Shown here: one piece after another, positions 23,793-29,018 of the stretch
How positions within the stretch are numbered: position 1 is the first letter of the stretch
How the letters are laid out: the number at the start of each line of letters is the position of its first letter
Origin: Candidatus Fermentibacterota bacterium
GTDB taxonomy: Bacteria; Fermentibacterota; Fermentibacteria; Fermentibacterales; Fermentibacteraceae
Reading direction: 5' to 3'
Assembly (NCBI GenBank): GCA_012523605.1
Contig: JAAYTY010000174.1
Location: 1-29,018 of the forward strand
DNA: 29,018 nt
Translations under genes and position numbers: made by a program
The notes under the pieces: model-generated
Database searches by the model: none
What the model was told of the DNA's origin: nothing
Seen by the model: only the letters and a program-made list of their open reading frames with translations

Positions 23793-24346
23793 TATCGGAA
23801 CCCTCGAGGCTCAGGGTGATCGAGTCGGCGCGCGCCGGCGACAGGAAGGCCTTCTCCGAGCTGGTCTCGTCCTATTCGGGATTCGTCTATTCCCTGGCGC
23901 GCCGCCTGGTGGGCGATCCCGAAGATGCAGAGGACATCGCGCAGGAGGTCTTCGTGAAGGCCTGGCTCAACCTCGGTTTGATGAGGGACTGCTCGAGCTT
24001 CCCCTCCTGGCTCGCCGCGATAGCCCGCCGGGCGTCCGTGGACCATCTGAGAAAGCGCCACGGCAGGACGAGCCTCGGGGGCGAGGACATCGATGATCTG
24101 GGAGTCAGCGATCCCCCGCCCGATACGGGGATCGATCCCGGCCTGGAGCGCGCCATGTCCGCCCTGCCGGAGCGCGACAGGGCTCTCCTCACCATGGTCT
24201 ACTTCGGGGAGTTCACTCACGCCGAGGCCGGGGAGGTGCTCGGGATCCCGGAGAACAGCGTGAGGGTATATCTGCTCCGGGCGAGACGGAGGCTCAGAAG
24301 CCTCCTGGAGGGGAGGGAGAATGAGCTCCTGCAGCAGATCGGCTGA
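23789..24346 (+). CDS. ECF-type RNA polymerase sigma factor
   Basis: The 185-residue protein has only sigma regions 2 and 4, the definition of an ECF factor. Region 2 spans about 25-90, with the core-binding segment DAEDIAQEVFVKAWL. Region 4 spans about 119-172, with helix-turn-helix FTHAEAGEVLGIPENSVRVYLLRARRRLR. The linker is short and acidic. The start is TTG 23789, overlapping the previous stop as TTGA. The anti-sigma gene overlaps its end by 26 bases, so the two are made together. The likely target promoter is the TGTAAC-N17-CGTC element just upstream of the operon. The ECF subgroup cannot be assigned by eye. Confidence 0.95.
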   Translation: MISEPSRLRVIESARAGDRKAFSELVSSYSGFVYSLARRLVGDPEDAEDIAQEVFVKAWLNLGLMRDCSSFPSWLAAIARRASVDHLRKRHGRTSLGGEDIDDLGVSDPPPDTGIDPGLERAMSALPERDRALLTMVYFGEFTHAEAGEVLGIPENSVRVYLLRARRRLRSLLEGRENELLQQIG

Positions 24347-24791
24347 GGCGCTCGAGTTCCTCCTGGGGCTCAAAGGGGCGGAGGAGGCCGATGAATACGG
24401 TCGGCACGCGGACTCGTGCCCCGACTGCGCGGCGGCCCTGGCCCGCGAGCGCGAAATAGACGACCGTCTGAAGGCCTCGATGGCTGCCCCCGAGATCCTC
24501 GAGGCAAGGATAGAGGCTGCGCTCAACCTTCTCCGGAAGACGCCGGGGGCGTGGGCATTCAGGCTGAGGGTGACCGGCCTTGCGGCTGCAGGCGCGGCGG
24601 CCCTCCTGGCCCTGTCGAGGCTCGGAACCGGGCTCGTCACCGGTCTTGTGCCGAGGGATACGCTCCAGGGGGCCGTGCAGGCCGTGGCGCGCTTCCTGGA
24701 TACGGCCGGGAGCGGCTCCATGACGCTCGTCCTCGCCGCCGTCGTCCTGGTCGCTGCATTCGTCGTCGCATCGGCAATGCCCGACCGCTGA
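24321..24791 (+). CDS. zinc-motif anti-sigma factor, membrane-bound
   Basis: The N-terminus carries the ZAS signature H-x3-C-x2-C (H29, C33, C36), which marks anti-sigma factors that clamp their ECF partner. The 156-residue protein then has two hydrophobic segments, about 78-108 and 132-153, so it is likely a membrane protein holding the sigma factor at the inner face. ATG 24321 lies 26 bases before the sigma stop. There is no large extracytoplasmic sensor domain, so the signal may come through the small membrane protein encoded first in the operon or act directly on the zinc site. That is inference. Confidence 0.88.
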   Translation: MSSCSRSAEALEFLLGLKGAEEADEYGRHADSCPDCAAALAREREIDDRLKASMAAPEILEARIEAALNLLRKTPGAWAFRLRVTGLAAAGAAALLALSRLGTGLVTGLVPRDTLQGAVQAVARFLDTAGSGSMTLVLAAVVLVAAFVVASAMPDR

Positions 24792-24794
24792 GCT

Positions 24795-24823
24795 TTGCAG
24801 CGCCCTCCGGCGTTCCGTAGATT
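24795..24823 (+). promoter_or_regulatory. weak candidate sigma70 promoter before the DUF169 gene
   Basis: TTGCAG (24795-24800) and TAGATT (24818-24823) are exactly 17 bases apart in the 84-base gap between the anti-sigma gene and DUF169. The boxes match consensus at only 3 and 4 of 6 positions. It would separate DUF169 expression from the sigma operon, but read-through is equally possible. Confidence 0.3.
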
Positions 24824-24875
24824 CACGGCTCAGGTGCTGTTCTCCGTATCGCCCCGAGACCGGAGGTCGGGTGAC

Positions 24876-25646
24876 TTGGACAGGAAGACGCTCTCCTCGG
24901 AATTCATGGAACTCCTGAGACTCGAAACCCTTCCCGTGGCCGTCAGGCTCCTGGAGAACCGCGACGGCCTGCCGAAGAAGCCGCTGCCCTTCAAGCTGAA
25001 CATCTGCCAGATGATCTCGATGGCCAGACACCAGGGCAGGACGTTAGTCGGCGTTCCCGAGGAGATGGTCTGCTCCATCGGCGCGGCCTGTACCGGCCTG
25101 ATCGAGACCCCGGCCGCCTTCAAGGACGGCACGGCGGCCGTCGGAAAGTACGTGGCGGACGCCTCGGCCGGAAGGGTGTTCTTCCAGAACACTTTCAAGC
25201 TGGGCGACCGCGGCCGCCTGTTCGAAGCTCTTCTGGTCGCGCCGCTCGCCGAGTCCGAGGGGTGGGATCCGCAGGCCGTTCTCTTCTACTGCAATCCCGC
25301 CCAGGCCATGAGGCTGGTCCACTCCGTGGTGTACGAGACAGGGGAGAAGGTCGCCGGGGATACTGTGGCCGAGGCGGCCGTCTGCTCCTCGATCGGCTTC
25401 GTGACCGATTCCGGCAGGCCGGTCATCGGGCTTCCCTGCGCAGGTGACAGGCGCTTCGGGGGCACGCAGAACCACGAGCTGGTATTCTCCGCGCCCTTCG
25501 GCATGCTGGAGAGGATGATCCAGGCGCTTCAGGAGCTCTCGGAGACATCACGGATCCTGCCCATCGCGCCGAACGTCATGTGGACGCCCCGGATGCCGGC
25601 GGCGTACACGATCGGCCCGAAGGACCTTCCGGAGGGCGGATCGTGA
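24876..25646 (+). CDS. DUF169 family protein
   Basis: This 256-residue soluble protein belongs to the DUF169 family, whose biochemical role is not established. Family-like features are LPVAVRLL near the start, KLNICQMISMARHQGRT, several conserved cysteines (ICQ, VCSIGAACTG, VCSSIGF, LPCAGDRR), QAMRLVHSVVYETG, and the closing NHELVFSAPFGMLERM. The open frame extends to 24795, but TTG 24876 has GGAGG 9 bases upstream and gives a family-like N-terminus (LDRKTLSSEFMELLRLETLPVAV). The stop overlaps the next gene as GTGA. The cysteines suggest a metal or redox role, and the ferritin-like partner fits that, but this is only inference. Confidence 0.85.
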   Translation: MDRKTLSSEFMELLRLETLPVAVRLLENRDGLPKKPLPFKLNICQMISMARHQGRTLVGVPEEMVCSIGAACTGLIETPAAFKDGTAAVGKYVADASAGRVFFQNTFKLGDRGRLFEALLVAPLAESEGWDPQAVLFYCNPAQAMRLVHSVVYETGEKVAGDTVAEAAVCSSIGFVTDSGRPVIGLPCAGDRRFGGTQNHELVFSAPFGMLERMIQALQELSETSRILPIAPNVMWTPRMPAAYTIGPKDLPEGGS

Positions 25647-26116
25647 GAGGGCCGCTCGACGTCGGAAGGATCTGCAGGATAGCGACAGGCATCGAGCAGA
25701 ACGGAGAGCGGCTCTACAGAGCTCTCTCGGAGGCCTTCGCGTCGCAGGAAGACCTGAAGGAGCTCTTCGCCCGCCTCGCCGACGAGGAGCTGGCCCACGC
25801 GAACGACTTCAAACGGCTCGCAGGCGCCGAATCCGAGTGTCCGGCCGACCCGGACGGGGGGTTCTCCGTCCTCGATGCATATGCTCGCATCTTCAGCAGA
25901 TTCCGCCTGTCCGACGAGCTGGCGATGATAGGCGAAGGGATCGGCAGGGCGGTGGACTTCGCGATAAGGCGCGAGATGGACAGCATCTTCTTCTATTCCG
26001 AGGCGGGAGCCGGCGCCCCTGGCCCCCTCGGCGCGATCCTGGCGAGGATCCTCGAAGAGGAGCGGAGGCACTTCAGAGAGATGAACGAGCTGAGGAGCCG
26101 GCTGTCGGAGGACTGA
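25643..26116 (+). CDS. ferritin-like di-iron protein (rubrerythrin family, no rubredoxin domain)
   Basis: The 157-residue protein is a four-helix bundle with the di-iron ligand pattern of the rubrerythrin superfamily. A Glu lies in helix 1 (E18 or E22), ExxH in LADEELAHA (E49, H52), a Glu in IRREMDSIFFY (E111), and a second ExxH in LEEERRHF (E140, H143). No CxxC rubredoxin domain follows. An open frame reaches 25580, but GTG 25643 forms a GTGA overlap with the DUF169 stop and has GGAGG 7 bases before it. Such proteins usually scavenge peroxide or store iron in anaerobes. Coupling to DUF169 suggests a shared redox or iron-related task. Confidence 0.88.
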   Translation: MRGPLDVGRICRIATGIEQNGERLYRALSEAFASQEDLKELFARLADEELAHANDFKRLAGAESECPADPDGGFSVLDAYARIFSRFRLSDELAMIGEGIGRAVDFAIRREMDSIFFYSEAGAGAPGPLGAILARILEEERRHFREMNELRSRLSED

Positions 26117-26143
26117 GCCGGGCGGCCTCGCCGCGCCCCGGTC

Positions 26144-26665
26144 TCACCTCTCGAGGACCCTGACCACCTCGCCCACGTACATCCTGTGGTAGTCCCTCTC
26201 CGGGTAGAGATCCGCGATGGAGTCGTCGATGAATCCGGCGGGATCTATGTCCAGCACGTGTATCTTCCTGCAGGCGATGACCAGGTCGGCCTGCGTGAAG
26301 GCCACGCAGCCCTCGATGACCTCGAAGGGCTCGAGGCCCGTGGCTGCGGCCTTGTCAGTGTCACGGCCCGAGTGGGTACCGCAGTACTCGAGAGCCTTCC
26401 TCCACTCCGGCGGGAAGAAGCTCAGGGAGAAGGTTGCGCAGGCCTCCATGAAGGAGAAGGTATGGCGGCGGGGTCTGACGAACGCGAAGCAGACGTTCCT
26501 CTCCCACAGGTGTCCCATCGCCCCCCATGCGGCGGTCATGGTATTCCACGAGCCCGGTCCTCCCGCGGTCACCAGCATCCAGTCCGTGCCTATCGAGCCG
26601 AAGGCATTCCTCGCGATGTCCTCCGGCCTGATCTCCCTTAAACCGTCCGGCTGACCGGCTGTCAT
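26144..26665 (-). CDS. flavin reductase family protein (FMN-binding split barrel)
   Basis: The 173-residue protein matches small FMN-binding flavin reductase-like proteins of anaerobes. DWMLVTAGGPGSWNTMTAAWGAMGHLW (28-54) forms the flavin-binding strand and loop, and VRPRRHTFSFMEACATFSLSFF follows (63-84). G-T-H-S-G-R-D-T-D-K (96-105) and a YHRMYVGEVVRV end complete it. ATG 26665 has GGAG about 8 bases upstream. It converges on the ferritin-like gene across 27 bases and lies 76 bases downstream of the DUF523 gene on the same strand. It probably passes electrons through bound FMN, but the substrate is unknown. Confidence 0.92.
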   Translation of the reverse strand: MTAGQPDGLREIRPEDIARNAFGSIGTDWMLVTAGGPGSWNTMTAAWGAMGHLWERNVCFAFVRPRRHTFSFMEACATFSLSFFPPEWRKALEYCGTHSGRDTDKAAATGLEPFEVIEGCVAFTQADLVIACRKIHVLDIDPAGFIDDSIADLYPERDYHRMYVGEVVRVLER

Positions 26666-26741
26666 CCTTCCGACTCCCTTCGTGCCGATGTGTGGAGATC
26701 CACGCGGCGTTCGTGACCGCGCTCCGCTGATAGCCTGCAGT

Positions 26742-27737
26742 TCATCGGCCCAACCGGCCCCGGCCCGAGTCCTCCATGCCGGAGAGGTCGGGAGGAAAGG
26801 GCCGGAAGAAGAACTGCCCGGAGAGCCACTCGTCCGGGAACCTGGCGTTCCAGGCCCGAAGGACGGCCTGACAGGCGCTCAACGGCAGTCTGCCCGCTCT
26901 GAAGCCCTCCAGGCAGTCCAGGAAGACCCCCTTCTCGGCCGGTTCGAGCCTGTCCTTGAAGTATCCCATCGCATGCAGCAGAACGTTGACCACTGCGCCT
27001 CTTCCGGCGGGTCTGGCGAGAGCCCGCCCCAGCCCCGCCCGGTATTCCTCGAGTGCTTCCTCGAGCCTCGATCCCGAGCCGGCGACTATCCTGCCCAGTC
27101 TCCGCTCCTCCTTCTGGCTGGTCCCGAGGAGCAGGAGCTTGGCGGAGGAGTGAAACGCGACGAGAGGCCCGGCTCTGCGCGATGCGAGAGCCTCCTCACG
27201 GGCCGCCCTGAACCTGGCCAGAGTGTAGATGCCCGTCAGGAAGTGCTCCCTCAGCGCGAAGTTCAGGAGTCTGCCCTCGTGGACCACGGGAACACCCTCG
27301 AGAGCCTCCAGCACGGCCTCTCCGAAAAGCCCGGGGCGCTTGCCGACGGGGCCTCCGCTCCCGTCGGGCGAATGGACCCTGACGTCGGAGATGCCGCAGG
27401 AGGGAGAGCGGAACTTGAGCACCGCCCCGTCCACCCGGCCGAGCCCGGCGATGAACCGCCGTGAGAAGTCCCGCATCTCATCCGTGAGATCCCTGCCGGT
27501 GGAGGGCTGGATCAGCCTGGCCGAGGCGGAGTCGCGACCTGCCAGCCGGATGGGCGCCCTGGGGACTCCCAGGCCCAGAGACACCTCCGGGCAGACCGTC
27601 ACGAAGTCGGCCCTGTCCGCCAGAAGCCTTACGAACCGCGACTCGACCACAGCTCCGTTCCAGCGGCAGTGGTCGAACTCCAGGCACCTGCTGGCGAGGA
27701 GCCTCGGCCTGGGCCAGTCCCCCTCTGCGCCCGTCAG
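26742..27737 (-). CDS. DUF523-DUF1722 (YbgA-type) protein with probable CTG start
   Basis: The N-terminal DUF523 domain shows SRCLEFDHCRWNG, TVCPEVSLGLGVPRAPIRL, QPSTGRDLTDEM and LKFRSPSCGISDV, with conserved cysteines C18, C24, C49 and the SCG Cys. The DUF1722 domain follows (HEGRLLNFALREHFLTGIYTLARFR to FFFRPFPPDL). Function of the family is not known; the cysteines suggest a metal or Fe-S site. No ATG, GTG or TTG exists in frame between the conserved start region and the upstream gene's interior. CTG at 27737-27735 overlaps the previous stop as CTGA and has GGTGGAG (27752-27746) 8 bases ahead, so I take it as the start, giving 331 residues. The open frame continuing to 28343 is a shadow of the lipoprotein gene. 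Confidence 0.88.
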   Translation of the reverse strand: MTGAEGDWPRPRLLASRCLEFDHCRWNGAVVESRFVRLLADRADFVTVCPEVSLGLGVPRAPIRLAGRDSASARLIQPSTGRDLTDEMRDFSRRFIAGLGRVDGAVLKFRSPSCGISDVRVHSPDGSGGPVGKRPGLFGEAVLEALEGVPVVHEGRLLNFALREHFLTGIYTLARFRAAREEALASRRAGPLVAFHSSAKLLLLGTSQKEERRLGRIVAGSGSRLEEALEEYRAGLGRALARPAGRGAVVNVLLHAMGYFKDRLEPAEKGVFLDCLEGFRAGRLPLSACQAVLRAWNARFPDEWLSGQFFFRPFPPDLSGMEDSGRGRLGR

Positions 27738-28273
27738 AACGTCAGCTCCACCGTCTCGGCCCACTGGTGCATTCCGCCGAAGCTGTCGTTGCCGTCGGAT
27801 CCCGTGGCGAGTATCACACTGCAGGGCTGTCCGGGGACTGGGGGTCTGTCTCGGGAGTCGCCGGACGAGAGAGGCAGAACGAAGGACAGGGTGGTGACGC
27901 CGCCTGTCTCGGAGCCCTCCAGGCCCGAGAAGTCGGAGCTTCCGCCGAGCTCCGTATCCGGCTGGTGTCTTGTGTAGTCCGTCCCGAAGTCGTCCCGGAG
28001 GTGAGCCCCCGAGGCGTCCACGTAGCCGATGAGGATATCTGCGTCCTTCATCGCGGCTGTGGCATGGAAGCCCACCGCTATCCAGCCTGTGGTCGGCGCG
28101 CTGATGCTCACCAGCATGCTGTCGCCCGTGATCTCCCAGTCGAGTGTGAAGCCGTCCTTCTCGAAGCCCGGTCCCCCGGCATCGGAACCGCCGGACGACT
28201 GCCGTCCCTCCGCGCTCCCGCAGGCAGCGAAGGCAAGCAGAGCCAAGGCCGCCGCGATCGCCTGATGTCTCAT
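27734..28273 (-). CDS. putative lipoprotein with DOMON-like domain
   Basis: The protein has a signal sequence MRHQAIAAALALLAFAAC whose Cys18 fits a lipobox loosely (F-A-A-C). A Gly/Ser linker follows, then a single beta-rich domain: FTLDWEITGDSMLVSISAPTTGWIAVGF, ILIGYVDASGAHLRDDFG, then VTTLSFVLPL and VILATGSDGNDSF. This is the pattern of DOMON domains, which bind heme or sugars on the cell surface. The open frame extends to 28510, but ATG 28273 has AGGAG 6 bases upstream and is the only start that gives a signal peptide. Length is 179 residues. The stop overlaps the DUF523 gene by 4 bases, so the two are co-translated. The ligand is unknown. Confidence 0.82.
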   Translation of the reverse strand: MRHQAIAAALALLAFAACGSAEGRQSSGGSDAGGPGFEKDGFTLDWEITGDSMLVSISAPTTGWIAVGFHATAAMKDADILIGYVDASGAHLRDDFGTDYTRHQPDTELGGSSDFSGLEGSETGGVTTLSFVLPLSSGDSRDRPPVPGQPCSVILATGSDGNDSFGGMHQWAETVELTF

Positions 28274-28324
28274 CCAGCTCCTTTCCTTCGCTGTGGAAAG
28301 CACAATCCGGCCGACGCCGATCGG

Positions 28325-28379
28325 GTTCCCGGCGCGTTTCCACGCATCCGCTCCACCGGGAACAGCATGTGTCCGGGAA
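28325..28379. repeat. inverted and direct CCGGGAA repeats in the divergent spacer
   Basis: The 176-base spacer between the lipoprotein gene and the GGDEF gene contains GTTCCCGG (28325-28332) and its exact complement CCGGGAAC (28356-28363), centred 31 bases apart, about three helical turns. A further direct copy CCGGGAAT begins at 28373. The layout could be an operator or a long-looped hairpin. GC-rich composition makes chance occurrence possible. Confidence 0.35.
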
Positions 28380-28449
28380 TGGCCCTTGACCCGAACCTCC
28401 CCGGGCGTTTGTTTCTCCGAATATGGGATTCGAATGCCGGGAGAGCGAG

Positions 28450-29018
28450 ATGGTGCTGGGTGTGGTCTGCAGGTGTCATCTGGACAGCCTGTTCGAGGCC
28501 GCCTACGCATTGGACGCCTCCGGGGTGATCCTTCACTGGAACACTTCCGCTGAGAAGCTGACGGGCTATTCCTCCGCCGAGGTCGTGGGAACGAAGTGCT
28601 CGGACGGGATACTGGTGCACGTGGACGAGAAGGGCAGGAAGCTCTGCGGGAACAGGTGCCCCGCGCGCCGGGCCCTGGATCGTCTCACCCCAGGGGAGTC
28701 CATCGTCTATCTCAAGCACAGGCTCGGGTACAGGATTAGGATTAAGCTCAGGGCGGTCCCTGTCGAGCGTGACGGGCTTCCCGCGGGCGTAATCGAGTAC
28801 TTCGACGAATACCGCAGCGCCGTGGTTTTGAGGAAGAGGCTCGAGGCGCTGGAGAAGCTCGCCATGCTGGATCACCTCACCGGCGTCGGAAGCCGCAGGC
28901 TGGCCCAGAACGTTCTCTCCTCATCGAGGGCGTCGCTGATCCGCTACGGGTGGGGCTTCGGCGTGGCGATGCTGGATATCGACGGATTCAAGGAGGTGAA
29001 CGACGCGCTTGGTCACGA
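28450..29018 (+). CDS. PAS-GGDEF diguanylate cyclase, 5' part
   Basis: The gene runs off the window after 189 codons. A PAS domain occupies about residues 11-125 (LFEAAYALDASGVILHWNTSAEKLTGYSSAEVVG). It contains a cysteine cluster C50, C66, C70 in an unusual insert, CSDGILVHVDEKGRKLCGNRCP, seen in a subset of PAS-GGDEF proteins. A helical linker leads to the start of a GGDEF domain: LDHLTGVGSRR near 142, then MLDIDGFKEVNDALGH at the edge. The GG(D/E)EF loop itself is outside. Such proteins make cyclic-di-GMP on sensing a signal. ATG 28450 has GGGAGAGCGAG just upstream. The cysteines could bind metal or respond to redox. Confidence 0.9.
   Translation, partial: MVLGVVCRCHLDSLFEAAYALDASGVILHWNTSAEKLTGYSSAEVVGTKCSDGILVHVDEKGRKLCGNRCPARRALDRLTPGESIVYLKHRLGYRIRIKLRAVPVERDGLPAGVIEYFDEYRSAVVLRKRLEALEKLAMLDHLTGVGSRRLAQNVLSSSRASLIRYGWGFGVAMLDIDGFKEVNDALGH

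Noticed and set aside
27738..28343. Extension of the DUF523 protein upstream through the lipoprotein gene
   Set aside because: The extra residues are an Arg-rich shadow of the lipoprotein frame, which has its own signal peptide and ribosome site.
1..29018. Mobile elements, prophage, CRISPR or a defence island
   Set aside because: No transposase, integrase, regular repeat array, Cas protein or recognisable defence operon is visible on either strand.

Overview
This window is chromosomal sequence from a GC-rich bacterium. Genes are packed tightly, and most neighbours overlap or lie within 15 bases of each other. Arginine is often AGG and isoleucine often ATA, which is unusual at this GC content. 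Start codons are strikingly mixed: ATG, GTG and TTG are all common, one gene (infC) starts at ATC and one appears to start at CTG. TGA is clearly a normal stop. I see no phage genes, transposases, insertion sequences, CRISPR arrays or rRNA. I infer an uncultured lineage of the FCB/Fermentibacterota/Eisenbacteria kind from codon usage and gene order, but the sequence does not prove this.

Layout: 1-3.6 kb is an accessory stretch holding the end of a GNAT acetyltransferase, the alkylation-repair glycosylase Tag, an unrecognised protein with a possible caspase-like His/Cys arrangement, a membrane histidine kinase interrupted by an in-frame TGA, and a MOSC protein. A good sigma70 promoter then precedes tRNA-Val(GAC). 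From 3.76 to 20.67 kb runs a nearly continuous plus-strand housekeeping array: thrS-infC-rpmI-rplT (translation), a small coiled-coil protein and zapA (division), rny and ymdB (RNA turnover and signalling), ispA and dxs (isoprenoids), nadK, recN, a CDP-alcohol phosphatidyltransferase, smc, ftsY and an ABC ATPase. The 5' part has the classical thrS-infC-rpmI-rplT order, but pheS/pheT do not follow.

A TrpB2-type tryptophan synthase beta gene stands alone at 20.9-22.2 kb behind a hairpin-rich spacer. It converges on corA across a strong bidirectional terminator. At 23.4-24.8 kb lies an ECF sigma module: small membrane protein, sigma factor, and zinc-motif anti-sigma factor. A sequence resembling an ECF promoter, TGTAAC-N17-CGTC, precedes it and suggests autoregulation. 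DUF169 and ferritin-like genes follow as an overlapping pair. The minus strand then carries a lipoprotein with a DOMON-like domain, a DUF523-DUF1722 protein whose only sensible start is CTG, and a flavin reductase family protein. The window ends inside a PAS-GGDEF gene.

No stretch longer than 300 bases lacks a gene. The most unusual points are the in-frame stop in the kinase, the ATC and CTG starts, the NTGA stop/start junctions, the inferred ECF promoter, and the unrecognised protein at 1088-1717. I did not find a clear, wholly new multi-gene system.
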